DNA of 64,000 nt from Planctomycetota bacterium (GCA_016712565.1 JADJQU010000011.1:62001-126000); one strand, 5' to 3'. Shown: positions 9,785-19,228, counted from the stretch's first letter. Program-made: numbers and translations. Notes: a model not told the origin generated them from the letters alone.

Positions 9785-11248
9785 TCAGGCCGGGCGGTCC
9801 GCCGCGGGCGCGAACGCGCGCCGCCACAGGTCCGTCTCCAGCAGGGACTCGGGGTCGAGCTCGCGCTTGAGTTGCCGGAAGCGCGCCAGCCTGTCGGGGG
9901 GATAGAACCGCTCGGGGTCGCCGGCCCGCAGCACCAGGTCCTTGGCGAAATAGAAGCGGCCGCCGGCCCGCAGCACCACCTCGGTCATCTCGGCGCAGTG
10001 CTTCCACAGGCGCTCGCGGTTTTCCGGCGAGACCTTCATGTCCATGGCGAAGCTCCAGCCGTCGACGGCATGGGTCAGCCAGAAGGGGTCGGGGCGGTGG
10101 CGCTTGAACACGCCCAGGTAGGGCACGAGTCGGGCGCGGTGGCAGCGCTCGAGCAGCTCGGTGAACACGCCCTCGGCGGCGGCGTGGGGCACGAAGGTCT
10201 GGTACTGGATCATGGCCCTGCGGCCGCGTTCCCGGCCGTAGGCCCACTTCCAGTTGGGCACGTAGTCCAACAGGAAGGCGAAACCCGCGTGGGACTGGAG
10301 ATGGGCTTTCCCGCGGGCCTCCAGGCGGCCCGACTGGTACTTGGCCCTGTTGATCAGCCGCATGCCCGGGTCGTTGCCGAACAGGGAAAGCGCGCGCCAG
10401 ACCTCGGACTTGGGGAACACGCCGAGAATGTTCGCCGGCAATTCCTGGTGCTCGACCGTCAAGGTGCGCTCGGGATGGGGGTCCTCCCCCGGCGCCAGGT
10501 AGTTCGCCAGGTGGATCAACCCGCGGCCCAGGCCCCGGCCGCGGCCGAAGCAGTCGATCCAGCCCACGAGGTAGTCGCTGTCCCCGCGCCGGGCCTCCAT
10601 GATCTCCATCATCGAGCGCAGGTTCGGCGCGGTGGCCGCGCGCACGCGGAGATCGCCGCTGTACACGCGCTTGGTCTCCAGGACGATGCGCGTGAAGACC
10701 CCGAGCATGCCCAGGCCGCCGATGGCGGCGTGGAACAACTCGCTGTTCTGGGTGCGGCTGCAGCGGCGGATCTCCCCGCTCGTGAGCAAGAGGTCGAATT
10801 CGAGGATCGCGTCCCCGAGGGTGCCCACGGCGTAGTTGTTCTTGCCGTGGATGTTCATGGCCGCCGCGCCGCCCACGGTGGGGAACATGGTCCCGCTGAC
10901 CACCCGCGGCCAGTAGCCGTGGGGCAAGATGTGCTTCCACAGCTGCTCGATCGTGACCCCCGGTTCCAGGACCGCCACGCCCGTGGAGGCGTCGAACTCC
11001 AGCACGCGCTGCAGCCGCGAGCAGTCCAGGGTGTGGCCGCGGGAGGTCAGGCTCGCGTCCCCGTAGGAAATGCCGCCGCCGCGCAGGCCCAGGGACGCGC
11101 CCTCGCTGCGGGCCAGGGCGAAGCACTGGATCAGCTCCTCGATCGAACGAGGTCGCAGCACGCGGGCGTGGGTGCCCACGGCCATGCCCCAGCCCTCGAC
11201 GTACTCGAAGGCCTGCTCCACTCCGCGGCGGGCGGTGGGACGGGGCAT
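9785..11248 (-). CDS. FAD-binding oxidoreductase resembling DprE1 / DHCR24-type oxidases
   Basis: A 487-residue FAD_binding_4 (PCMH-type) flavoprotein. The N-terminal region has YVEGWG, LRGGGISYGD for FAD pyrophosphate binding, and VGGAAAMNIHGKNNYAVG, closely matching the DprE1 pattern TVGGAIACDIHGKN. The C-terminus has YFAKD and LDPE stretches also typical of DprE1. DprE1 oxidises decaprenyl-phospho-ribose; relatives such as BfaA act on methyl-branched fatty acids together with CFA-like methylases. Here the neighbouring methylases favour a lipid role, while the adjacent SDR recalls the DprE1-DprE2 pair. Starts 2 bases after the SDR stop, so the two are co-transcribed. Confidence 0.85.
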   Translation of the reverse strand: MPRPTARRGVEQAFEYVEGWGMAVGTHARVLRPRSIEELIQCFALARSEGASLGLRGGGISYGDASLTSRGHTLDCSRLQRVLEFDASTGVAVLEPGVTIEQLWKHILPHGYWPRVVSGTMFPTVGGAAAMNIHGKNNYAVGTLGDAILEFDLLLTSGEIRRCSRTQNSELFHAAIGGLGMLGVFTRIVLETKRVYSGDLRVRAATAPNLRSMMEIMEARRGDSDYLVGWIDCFGRGRGLGRGLIHLANYLAPGEDPHPERTLTVEHQELPANILGVFPKSEVWRALSLFGNDPGMRLINRAKYQSGRLEARGKAHLQSHAGFAFLLDYVPNWKWAYGRERGRRAMIQYQTFVPHAAAEGVFTELLERCHRARLVPYLGVFKRHRPDPFWLTHAVDGWSFAMDMKVSPENRERLWKHCAEMTEVVLRAGGRFYFAKDLVLRAGDPERFYPPDRLARFRQLKRELDPESLLETDLWRRAFAPAADRPA

Positions 11249-11250
11249 CC

Positions 11251-12087
11251 TCAGAAGTTCAGCTTGCGGAAGAGGAACGAGGGGATCGACTTGAGCGCCG
11301 TCCCCACGAACCACCAGCGACGCGGCACGTAGCGGACGTTGGCGCCCGCGCGCCCGGCGGCCAGGATGCGCCGCGCGGCCTCGTCGGCGCTGATCAGCCA
11401 GAAGAGCCCCTGCAGGCCCTGGGTCATGGGCGTGTCGATGTAGCCCGGCTTGATCGTGCACACGTGCACGCCCGCCTCGGAAAGGCGGTTGCGCAGGGCC
11501 TCCAGGTAGTGGTCCATGGCGGCCTTGGTCGCCCCGTACATGGGATTGGGCTTGCGGCCGCGATCCCCGGCGATCGACGAGATGCCGATCAAGAGCCCCG
11601 AGCGCTGACTCCTGAAGTAGCCCGCCAGGACGTTGCACCAGGCCACGCAGCCGCCGAAGTTGATCGCCAGCATGTCCAGGTCCACGGCGGTGTCGTAGGA
11701 CTGGCGGTCCACCTTGGGCATCACGCCCGCGGCGTAGATGCCAAGCTCGATGGGACCGAGCTGGCGGCCGATCTGCTCGAACAGCGCGGGCACCTGCTCC
11801 ACGTCGCGGGTGTCATGGACGTGGACGAAAACCCGGCCCGGCAGACCCTGGCATTCGCGGGCCAGGCGCTCCAGCTCCCCGGAGCGGCGCGCCAGGGCGG
11901 CCACGTTCCAGCCCTCGCCCGCCAGCCTGCGCACCAGGGCCGCGCCGATGCCGGAACTGGCGCCGACGACGACGGCCCCGCCCTTCCCAGGTCCGGAGGG
12001 CCCGGACGGGACGGAGGGCGTGGCGGGCGCGGGGGATCTCCCCGCGGGTTCCTGGGGAGCGGGCGTGGAGGCGGCCATGGGGGCCAT
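11251..12087 (-). CDS. short-chain dehydrogenase/reductase (DprE2-like)
   Basis: A 278-residue classical SDR. The NAD(P)-binding GASSGIGAALVRRLAG lies near residue 35, followed by the NxxG-type YAAGV, the catalytic Ser in ISSIAGDRG and the YGATK pair (Tyr and Lys). It is the first gene of the minus-strand locus. ATG codons at 12087 and 12078 are both possible; the first ~30 residues are a Pro/Ala-rich, poorly conserved lead. Pairing with the DprE1-like oxidase suggests a two-step oxidation-reduction (epimerisation-like) or reduction of a keto intermediate, which is inference from neighbourhood. Confidence 0.85.
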   Translation of the reverse strand: MAPMAASTPAPQEPAGRSPAPATPSVPSGPSGPGKGGAVVVGASSGIGAALVRRLAGEGWNVAALARRSGELERLARECQGLPGRVFVHVHDTRDVEQVPALFEQIGRQLGPIELGIYAAGVMPKVDRQSYDTAVDLDMLAINFGGCVAWCNVLAGYFRSQRSGLLIGISSIAGDRGRKPNPMYGATKAAMDHYLEALRNRLSEAGVHVCTIKPGYIDTPMTQGLQGLFWLISADEAARRILAAGRAGANVRYVPRRWWFVGTALKSIPSFLFRKLNF

Positions 12088-12470
12088 TCCATCGGATCCC
12101 CGTCTGGAAATCCAAAGCCCTTCGCGCTCCCCCCCCCCATCGGTCGCCCCATCGGTCGCCCCATCGGCGTCCCCGCCTCGTCCCCACCTCGTCCCGGCGT
12201 CGCACCCCGTGCCGTCCCGTGGCTCGGAGCCCCGCGGTGCTCCCAAGGCTCCGAATCGTCGACGTGGGCGGAAGGAGCTCGCCCGCCGTGAATTTCCCGC
12301 AGCCCATGGACGAGCCTGCCGGTCCCGCGGGATCCCGGCGCGGCGCGAGGGGCCGAGCTTGTCCGAACTCGGCCCGCGCCCTCCGGTTGGAAACGCAGCA
12401 CCCTGGGCGGAGTGTCCCGTCGGTCCTGAAGTGCTCTAATCCCGCACCGGCACCGCCCGGCCCCACGCGC
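12088..12470. promoter_or_regulatory. divergent intergenic region with a 12-bp tandem repeat
   Basis: This 383-base spacer separates the lipid locus (minus) from the TPR/FG-GAP gene (plus) and must hold both promoters. It contains three 12-bp units, CCCCATCGGTCG twice (12135-12158) and CCCCATCGGCGT once (12159-12170). I see no confident sigma-70 boxes. Confidence 0.45.
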
Positions 12471-15400
12471 ATGGCACGCAACGCAAGCTCACTTCCCTTC
12501 CCCGGCTCCCGGTCCCCGCGGCGCGGCGGCGTCCTCGTGATGCTCCTGGTGGTCTTTGCGGTGCTGGCCGCGGTGCTGCTGCTGTGGATCTCGAGCCAGG
12601 GCGAGCGCCGCCCCGAGGCGCCCACGGCCGCCGAGTCCTCCCCCGCGGACCTGGCGATCCGCGAACGCGTGGCGGCCCTGTTCTCCCTGCACGCGGTGCA
12701 GGACAAGCCGGGCATGCTGGAGCAGGCCGAAGAGGCGCTGGCCCCGCTCCTCGATCGACCCGAGCCCGCCAATGACGACCTGATCGCCGCGGCGATTCTG
12801 GCCCGTGGACGGGACCGGGGTGGCGACAAGGATGCCGAGGTGAAGGGCCACCTGGCGCGCGTGCTGGCCCGCGACGACCACGAACCGCGGTCCCACTACC
12901 TGCTGGCGCGGCTCGACATGCTGGAGGGCAACCTGCCGAGCGCCGAGGTGCACCTGCGCAAGGTGCTGGCGCGGGAGCCCACGGACCTGCCCACGCAACT
13001 GACCCTGGCCCAGACCCTGGAGGAGCGCGACCCCAAGCAGGCGGAGGAACTCTACCGCGCGGTCCTGGCCCGGGGCGTCGACAACGCGGGCTCCTGGTAC
13101 GTGACCGCGGTCTTCCGCCTCTCGGTGCTGATGCGCGATGGAGGCCGCGACGAGGACTTCCAGCGCTACCAGGAGGAGTACGAGAAGCTGCTCGACAACG
13201 GCCTCACCGCTCCGAAGGAAGTGGACTTCGACCGCGGCAACCTGGCCAACCTGACGGCGCCGCGCCCCCTCCCGAGCGACGTGCCGGTGGAGGTTCAAGC
13301 GCCCGCCGTGGCCGGGGTGGAGACGATCCTGCCGCAGCTCGCGGGCTTCGAGCAGCTCACGCCCTGCGACCTGGACGGGAACGGAACCACCGACCTGGCG
13401 GCCTGGGGCGCGCGGGGTCTCGCCCTGGCGCTCCAGCTTCCCGATCGCGGCTGGCGAGTGCTCGCGCTCGACGCGAGCCCCGTGGCGTGGCTCGTCAGCG
13501 CCGACCTCTCTCCGCTCCCGGGCAGCGGCTCGGCGCCCCCCAGCGGCTTGGATCTGCTCGCCGCGCGCGGCGGAGAACTCGATTGGTGGCGCGTGGCCTT
13601 CGACGCCGGGGGCGCGGCGAGTTGGACGCGGGGGGAAAAGCCCCTGCTCTCCCTGCCCACGCCGCCCCTGGACGGGGTCGCGTTCGATTTCGACCACGAG
13701 GGCGACCTCGATCTGGCCCTGGTGGGCAACTTCGGCCTGCGCCTGTTGCGCAACGACGGCGCGCGGGCCAACGTCCCCGGCGGCGGCTTCACCGACGTGA
13801 CCCAGTCCTGCGGCGCGCCCCTGGGCCGCCAGCTCTCCTGGATCCTGTGCGAGGACTTCGACACCGACCAGGACGTGGACCTGCTCTGCGGTCAGTCCCG
13901 CGACGTGCTGATGCTCTCCAACCTGCGGGGCGGTCGATTCGAATCCGTCGGCAACGAGCGGCTGATGCGCTTCTCGGTGACCGGGGTGCGGCCCCTGTGC
14001 GCGGACCTGGACCAGGATTCGCGGCCGGACCTGTGGGGCGCGGGCCCCTTCTCCCTCTCCTACTTCAATTCAGCCTCGGGCCAGTTCCGCCCCGAACCCA
14101 CGCGACGCCTGGCGCGGGGAGCGGATTCGCGCCTGGCGCCGGATTCCGGCACCGAAGCGTGGACCGGCACGCCCCCGGCCAGGCTCTTGTCCGCCGACTT
14201 CGACGGCGATGGGCTCCTGGACGCGGCCTGGAAAAACCTCGACGCCCCCGCGGAGGAAGTACTCTCGGCCCAGTTGGCCGTGGGTCGCCTGGGCCAGCGA
14301 GGCTTCGATCTGGTGCTCGCTCCGGCGAAGACCGGCACCGAGCCCGCCCTCGCCGACCTCGACGGCGACGGCGTGCCGGAGATCCTGCTGGCCGACCAGG
14401 CCGGCGTGCGTGTGACTCGCCTCGCGCCGCCGGCCGCGGTGACGCGCGTGGAACTCTCCCTGCGCGGCAAGAAGGACAATCGCCGCGGCGTGGGCGCCGT
14501 GGTCGAAGCCCGCGCGGAGGGCGCCTACCGACGCCTCTACTGGCGCGGAGAGAACACCTCCCTGGGCCTGGGTGGCGCGGGAAGCCTCGAGTGGCTGCGG
14601 GTCACCTGGCCCAACGGCGTGGTGCAGTACGAACTCGACCCGGCCCCGGGCGTTCGCGTCGCCCCGGGCATTCACGTCATCGAGCAGGTCGAAGGCCTGA
14701 TCGGTTCCTGCCCCTTCCTCTACACCTGGGACGGCACCCGCTACGTCTTCGTCAGCGACGTCCTGGGCATCACGCCCCTGGGCCTGCCCATGGCGCCGGG
14801 CATGCTCGTGCCGCCGGACCACGACGAGTTCGTGCTCGTCCGCGGGGAGCAGCTGGCGCCCAAGGACGGCTTCTACGACCTGCAGATCACCGAGGAACTG
14901 CGCGAGGTCACCTACCTGGACCGCGTTCGACTGGACGTGATCGACCACCCGTCGGAGACCGAGATCTACCCCAACGAGCGCTTCACCTTCCCACCCTTCC
15001 CGCTGCCCCACGTGCACACCCTGCGGGCGCCCCTCTCCCCCACACGCGCCACGGGGAGCGACGGCCGCGACTGGACCGAGGAACTGGCCGGCATCGACGA
15101 TCGCTACGCGTCGCCCGCCGCGCCGGCCTCGTCCCAGATGCTCGGCCTGTGCGCTCCGCACTTCGTCGAGTTGGAGTTCGATCCCGCGCGGCTCAAGTCC
15201 GCCGCGCACCTGCGCCTGTTCCTGACCGGCTGGTTCTACTGGACCGACGCCAGCGTCAACATGGCCAGCGCCCACGACCCCGAGCACGAATTCATCCCGC
15301 CGATCTTCCAGGTGCCCGACGGCCAGGGCGGCTGGCGCGACGCCGGTCCCCCGGTGGGTTTCCCCGCCGGCAAGACCAAGACCATGGTCGTCGACGTGGG

Positions 15401-15992
15401 TTCCCTGCTGCTGCGGGACGATCCGCGCCTGCGGGTGTTCACCTCGCTGCGCCTCTACTGGGACGCGATCCGCCTCGCCGTGGACGACGACGACGCACCT
15501 TTGGTGGTGACGCCCATCGAGGCCCATTCCGCGGAGCTTTGGCGCCGTGGTTTCAGCGAGCTGGTGGAGGACAAGCGCCCCGAGCAGCCCGCGCGGTTCC
15601 AATGGGATCGGGTGGCCCAGCGCCCGCGCTGGAACCCGCACCCGGGCATCTACACCAAGTACGGGGGCGTGCTGCCGCTGCTCTCCGGCGTCGACGATCA
15701 ATTCGTGATCCTGGGCAGCGGTGACGCGCTGCAGGTGCGCTTCGACGCCTCCAAGGCGCCTCCGCTGCCGGCCGGCTGGCGCCGCGACTTCCTGCTCTAT
15801 CTCGACGGCTGGGCCAAGGACCGGGACCACAACACCGTGGAAGCCCTGCACGTGGAGCCGCTGCCCTTCCACGGCATGAGCGGCTACCCCTACGGCGCGG
15901 ACGAGCACTACCCGCTCACCCCCGCCACGCGGGAGTGGCTGCGCAAGTTCCAGACGCGGCCCGCGGAGAGCTGGATCCCGCGCGGCGGCTGA
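12471..15992 (+). CDS. TPR / FG-GAP (VCBS) / ASPIC-UnbV repeat protein, 1173 aa
   Basis: A large protein starting at the ATG at 12471, chosen because a single transmembrane anchor (residues ~20-42) then follows a basic N-terminus. Residues ~60-290 are tetratricopeptide-like. Between ~320 and 690 there are about six calcium-loop FG-GAP repeats with DLDGNGTTDL, DFDHEGDLDL, DFDTDQDVDL, DLDQDSRPDL, DFDGDGLLDA and DLDGDGVPEI. An ASPIC/UnbV-type segment ending WLRVTWPNG follows. The last ~400 residues (from GSCPFLYTWDG) are unfamiliar and rich in aromatic and acidic residues. Such CRTAC1-like proteins are common in Planctomycetota and Acidobacteriota; I infer a periplasmic or surface beta-propeller, role unknown. 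Confidence 0.85.
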   Translation: MARNASSLPFPGSRSPRRGGVLVMLLVVFAVLAAVLLLWISSQGERRPEAPTAAESSPADLAIRERVAALFSLHAVQDKPGMLEQAEEALAPLLDRPEPANDDLIAAAILARGRDRGGDKDAEVKGHLARVLARDDHEPRSHYLLARLDMLEGNLPSAEVHLRKVLAREPTDLPTQLTLAQTLEERDPKQAEELYRAVLARGVDNAGSWYVTAVFRLSVLMRDGGRDEDFQRYQEEYEKLLDNGLTAPKEVDFDRGNLANLTAPRPLPSDVPVEVQAPAVAGVETILPQLAGFEQLTPCDLDGNGTTDLAAWGARGLALALQLPDRGWRVLALDASPVAWLVSADLSPLPGSGSAPPSGLDLLAARGGELDWWRVAFDAGGAASWTRGEKPLLSLPTPPLDGVAFDFDHEGDLDLALVGNFGLRLLRNDGARANVPGGGFTDVTQSCGAPLGRQLSWILCEDFDTDQDVDLLCGQSRDVLMLSNLRGGRFESVGNERLMRFSVTGVRPLCADLDQDSRPDLWGAGPFSLSYFNSASGQFRPEPTRRLARGADSRLAPDSGTEAWTGTPPARLLSADFDGDGLLDAAWKNLDAPAEEVLSAQLAVGRLGQRGFDLVLAPAKTGTEPALADLDGDGVPEILLADQAGVRVTRLAPPAAVTRVELSLRGKKDNRRGVGAVVEARAEGAYRRLYWRGENTSLGLGGAGSLEWLRVTWPNGVVQYELDPAPGVRVAPGIHVIEQVEGLIGSCPFLYTWDGTRYVFVSDVLGITPLGLPMAPGMLVPPDHDEFVLVRGEQLAPKDGFYDLQITEELREVTYLDRVRLDVIDHPSETEIYPNERFTFPPFPLPHVHTLRAPLSPTRATGSDGRDWTEELAGIDDRYASPAAPASSQMLGLCAPHFVELEFDPARLKSAAHLRLFLTGWFYWTDASVNMASAHDPEHEFIPPIFQVPDGQGGWRDAGPPVGFPAGKTKTMVVDVGSLLLRDDPRLRVFTSLRLYWDAIRLAVDDDDAPLVVTPIEAHSAELWRRGFSELVEDKRPEQPARFQWDRVAQRPRWNPHPGIYTKYGGVLPLLSGVDDQFVILGSGDALQVRFDASKAPPLPAGWRRDFLLYLDGWAKDRDHNTVEALHVEPLPFHGMSGYPYGADEHYPLTPATREWLRKFQTRPAESWIPRGG

Positions 15993-16003
15993 GCAGCGTT
16001 CCA

Positions 16004-16027
16004 GGCCCCCCGCGCATCCAGGGGGCC
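16004..16027. terminator. possible hairpin between convergent genes
   Basis: GGCCCCC (16004-16010) pairs with GGGGGCC (16021-16027) in the short gap between two convergent genes. There is no T-tract, so a terminator role is only suggested by position. Confidence 0.35.
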
Positions 16028-16059
16028 GCGCCGGATGCGGGGCGGTCGCCGGGCGCGGG

Positions 16060-17787
16060 TCAGTCGATGCGCCGGGCCCCCAGCTGGCCCGCGTCGCCCT
16101 GGTCCCCCGGGAACGACAGGCCGCGAACACTGCCGTCGGCGCGCAACATCAGGGCGAGTTGCCGCGCCGTGAACGTGCGCGGGTCGTAGGTGACGAGCCC
16201 ACCCTGCTTCGAAGGCCACAACCGGCCCTCGTGGAAACTGGTCGGACCCGTCTGGAATCCGCGCAGGGTTCGGCCCTCCCAGGTGAACCAGACGATCTCG
16301 GAGCCGCGCTCGAACTCCAGCCGCAGCACCACCGCCTGCTCGCGCGGAAGGCAGGCCACGACGCGCGGCGCCGAGCCGTCGCCGAGGCGCTCCTCCAGCT
16401 TGCGCCACCAGCCGCCGAGCCAGCCGTCCACGTCCTGGGCGGTGCGCGAGAGCAGGGCCGCCGCCGCGGGAAAGTCGCGGCCCCGCAGGCTCTCGCACAG
16501 GGCCAGGGTGCGATTGCCGTATTCCACCGACCAGTTCTGGTCCTCGGGCCCCGCGGAGGCCAAGGCGTCGATGCCCCCCTGGTTTTCCGCCGCGATGGAA
16601 AGGCGTCCCTGATCGAAGCCCACCCGCAGGCGGCCCCCCCCGGGCAACTCGTAGGTCCCGGCGGCCGCCGCGGCCTGCCTCGGGTCGAGTTCTCCCACTT
16701 CCGGCGGCGGCGCCACGGAACGGCCCGAGAGGAGCAGGTCCACGTGCTGCACGGCGGCGGGCATCGGCTCGTTCAAGAGCAACGCCCAGGTCAAGCCGTC
16801 GTCGAGCCCGCGCCGCAGTTCGACCTGGAAGCCCGCCAGGCTGGACGAACGCTGGGCCACCCGGCGGCCGCCTTCCCCGCGCTCGATGCGCAGACCACCG
16901 GCCCAGGGGCCTGACTTGGGCTCCGTGAGCACCTCCAGGGCCGCCGGAGACAGCAGCACGTCCGGCGCGAGGGCGCGCTCCCAGCGGTACAGATCGCCCA
17001 CCGAGGCCAGCAGGGCTCCGCGACCATAGAGCGGCCACGAAGGGACCCAGGTGGCGGGGCTCGGTCCCTCCTCCTCCGCGGTCCAGGCCCGCGCCAGGGG
17101 CGCGCGCTGGCTGCGGGCATCCCCGGCGAACCAACAGGACGTCAGGCCCGCGCGGTCGAGCACCTGGGCGCGCATGAACTCCTCGAAGGGCTGTGCGGCG
17201 GTCTTCTCCACCACGGCGGCCAGCAGGGCGTAGCCCGCATTCGACTCCGCGGCCTGAGCCCCGGGAGGGAAGGAGAGCGGCGAGGCCAGGATGCGCGCCA
17301 GGGCGTCTTCCTTCGATTCCGGCGGCCCAAAGGGATCCCCAACGTCCAGGGCGAGCCCGCCGCGGTGGTCCAGAAGCTGGCGCAGGGTGATCCCCGCCTT
17401 GTCGGCGGGAACGCCGTCCAGGCGCGCTCCCAAGCTGTCCTCCAGACCCAAGCGACCTTGATCCACCAGCAGCAGCACGGCCACGGCGGTGAACTGCTGT
17501 CCCAGCCCGGCCAGGGGAAACAGGGTCTGGGCCGTGTTGGCGATTCCGCGACCGCGGTCCGCCATGCCGTAGCCGGTGGCCAGCACCACCCGGCCGCTGC
17601 GGGCCACGAGCAGGGAACCGGAGAAGCCCCAGGGCACCAGCCCCTGCAGGTGCAGGTCCAGCCGCGCGCCCAGGTCGGACTGCGCCGCCGCCATGGCCGG
17701 CAGGGCGGCGGCCGACAGGAGCGCGGACCGGAGCGGACCCCGCGCGCGCAGGAGACGCCGGGAAAGCCAGGTCGGACGGAGCCTCAC
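16060..17787 (-). CDS. serine beta-lactamase/penicillin-binding-fold protein lacking all catalytic motifs
   Basis: A 575-residue protein with a signal-like N-terminus (cleavage plausible after AMAAA near 35) and a class C beta-lactamase-type domain. Fold hallmarks are clear: GFSGSLLVARSGRVVLATGY, QQFTAVAVLLLVDQGRLGLE, TLRQLLDHRGGL and a C-terminal beta domain. The active-site motifs are not: SxxK is G94-L-G-Q97, YxN is E-S-N, and the HxG-type triad is S-S-S in a RSSSLAGF stretch. The fold therefore seems preserved without catalysis, perhaps as a binding protein. The GTG at 17787 places the signal peptide at the N-terminus. Upstream extension would add an Arg/Ala-rich non-conserved lead. Confidence 0.82.
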   Translation of the reverse strand: MRLRPTWLSRRLLRARGPLRSALLSAAALPAMAAAQSDLGARLDLHLQGLVPWGFSGSLLVARSGRVVLATGYGMADRGRGIANTAQTLFPLAGLGQQFTAVAVLLLVDQGRLGLEDSLGARLDGVPADKAGITLRQLLDHRGGLALDVGDPFGPPESKEDALARILASPLSFPPGAQAAESNAGYALLAAVVEKTAAQPFEEFMRAQVLDRAGLTSCWFAGDARSQRAPLARAWTAEEEGPSPATWVPSWPLYGRGALLASVGDLYRWERALAPDVLLSPAALEVLTEPKSGPWAGGLRIERGEGGRRVAQRSSSLAGFQVELRRGLDDGLTWALLLNEPMPAAVQHVDLLLSGRSVAPPPEVGELDPRQAAAAAGTYELPGGGRLRVGFDQGRLSIAAENQGGIDALASAGPEDQNWSVEYGNRTLALCESLRGRDFPAAAALLSRTAQDVDGWLGGWWRKLEERLGDGSAPRVVACLPREQAVVLRLEFERGSEIVWFTWEGRTLRGFQTGPTSFHEGRLWPSKQGGLVTYDPRTFTARQLALMLRADGSVRGLSFPGDQGDAGQLGARRID

Positions 17788-17851
17788 GGTGACTTTGTAA
17801 CGCTGGGCCCGCTCCCGTGGCAAATCCACCGCGGCGCAGAGGGCCGCTGCG

Positions 17852-18283
17852 TCACAACCCCTCGAGGGCCGCGATCCGCGCGCGGAACTCCGCGTCCATG
17901 GGCCGGCGGCCACCGCTGGCCGGCTCATAAAGCACCAACAGAGCCTGGGCCTCCGCCCAGACTTCGGCGCTGCCCTCCACTCGCAATCGGTACGCCTGCT
18001 CGAAGGAGGAGTTGCCGAGCCGGAGCGTGCGCACCTCGATTCCCACGTCCACGCCGCCGCGGCCGGGCCTCAGAAAACGCACGTGGGTCTGCGCCAGCAG
18101 GAACGGGAACCGATTCTGCTGCAGGAGACCGAGCCGTTCGAAGTAGGCGTGCCGGGCCTCCTCGAACAACGTCAGGTAAACGGCGTTGTTGAGCACCCCC
18201 TGGTTGTCCTCGTCCGACCAGCGCGTGCGAACCCGGGCAACGAAGCGCATTTCTTCCGTGGGGGGAACGTGGGGATCGTGCAT
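17852..18283 (-). CDS. acyl-CoA thioesterase (4HBT hotdog fold)
   Basis: A 143-residue single hotdog domain. RTRWSDEDNQGVLNNAVYLT is the family's catalytic region (normally RWxDxDxxGHxNN), with the key Asp retained and the usual His replaced by Leu. The FEEARHAYFERLGL helix and FLRPGRGGVDVGIEV strand follow. It should hydrolyse a short or aromatic acyl-CoA thioester; YbgC/FcbC-like proteins of this size are the closest type. The gene begins 9 bases after the EamA stop, so the two are probably one operon. Confidence 0.85.
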   Translation of the reverse strand: MHDPHVPPTEEMRFVARVRTRWSDEDNQGVLNNAVYLTLFEEARHAYFERLGLLQQNRFPFLLAQTHVRFLRPGRGGVDVGIEVRTLRLGNSSFEQAYRLRVEGSAEVWAEAQALLVLYEPASGGRRPMDAEFRARIAALEGL

Positions 18284-18292
18284 GGAGGCACC

Positions 18293-19228
18293 TCAGGCGC
18301 GGGAGCGCGCCGGACCGAACAGGACGAGGGCCGTGCCGGCGAACACCAGCGCCCCGCAAATCAGCGTCTGACTCGTCATGGCCTCGCCCAGCATCAGGAT
18401 CGCCGAGGAAACCGTGATCAAGGACTGAAGGAAAATGAACACCGCCGTGGTGGAGGCGGCCACGCGTGCCAGGGCATAGGCATTGAGCAGGTAGGCCACC
18501 AGCGTCGGGAACACGAGGATGTAGGCCAGGGACACCCAACTCCTGGGGGCCGCGTGATCCGGGATCCAGGCCACGTCGCCCGCGAACAGGGGCACGGTCC
18601 AAAGCGAGAGCACGAACACCCAGGCCGTCACCGCCAGGGGACCGTACTTCGCCACCAGGGGCCGGGAGAACACCAGGTACAGCGAGTAGGCGAAGGCATT
18701 GGCGACCATCATCAGGTTGCCGGTGCGCGTGCTCTCGGAGAATTCGGCACCGCGCCCCAGGGCGAGACCCAGGGCGGCCGTCAGGGCCACGAGGATCCCG
18801 ATGCCCCGGGTCCAGGAGAACCGTTCGTGGCGCACCAGCACCGCCAGGCCGAAGGTGAACACCGGGATCATCGGCATGATCAAGCCCGAGTTGACCGCCG
18901 TGGAGCGCCGCAGGCCCTCCAGGAACAGCACCATGTTCACCGCCACGCCCGCCAGGGACAGCAGGGCGAGCAGGACGAGGTCGCGCGCCGTGGGCAGGGC
19001 CCGCCGGCCCTGGGACCACAGCACGGCCCCCCCCAGGGCCGCCGATCCGAACACGATGCGCCAGCCGACGATGGCCTGGGGAGTGAAGTCGACGAAGGCC
19101 CACTTGCCGAAGATGGCGAAGAGCCCGAAGGCGAGCTGCACCACGAGCAGCGCCGCGTATCCCTTGGCCCGCTCCTCCGGACCGGCCCCTGGGCCCGTCC
19201 GTGGAGTCTTCGCCGGGCCGTCCACCAT
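18293..19228 (-). CDS. EamA/DMT-family transporter (RhaT/YdcZ-like)
   Basis: A 311-residue membrane protein with ten hydrophobic segments arranged as two EamA repeats, each starting with a long helix (GYAALLVVQLAFGLFAIFG and TGNLMMVANAFAYSLYLVF). It is a drug/metabolite transporter-superfamily permease of unknown substrate. The ATG at 19228 leaves a short Pro-rich cytoplasmic tail; an upstream in-frame region lacks conservation. First gene of a two-gene unit with the thioesterase and divergent from the NUDIX gene. Confidence 0.88.
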   Translation of the reverse strand: MVDGPAKTPRTGPGAGPEERAKGYAALLVVQLAFGLFAIFGKWAFVDFTPQAIVGWRIVFGSAALGGAVLWSQGRRALPTARDLVLLALLSLAGVAVNMVLFLEGLRRSTAVNSGLIMPMIPVFTFGLAVLVRHERFSWTRGIGILVALTAALGLALGRGAEFSESTRTGNLMMVANAFAYSLYLVFSRPLVAKYGPLAVTAWVFVLSLWTVPLFAGDVAWIPDHAAPRSWVSLAYILVFPTLVAYLLNAYALARVAASTTAVFIFLQSLITVSSAILMLGEAMTSQTLICGALVFAGTALVLFGPARSRA

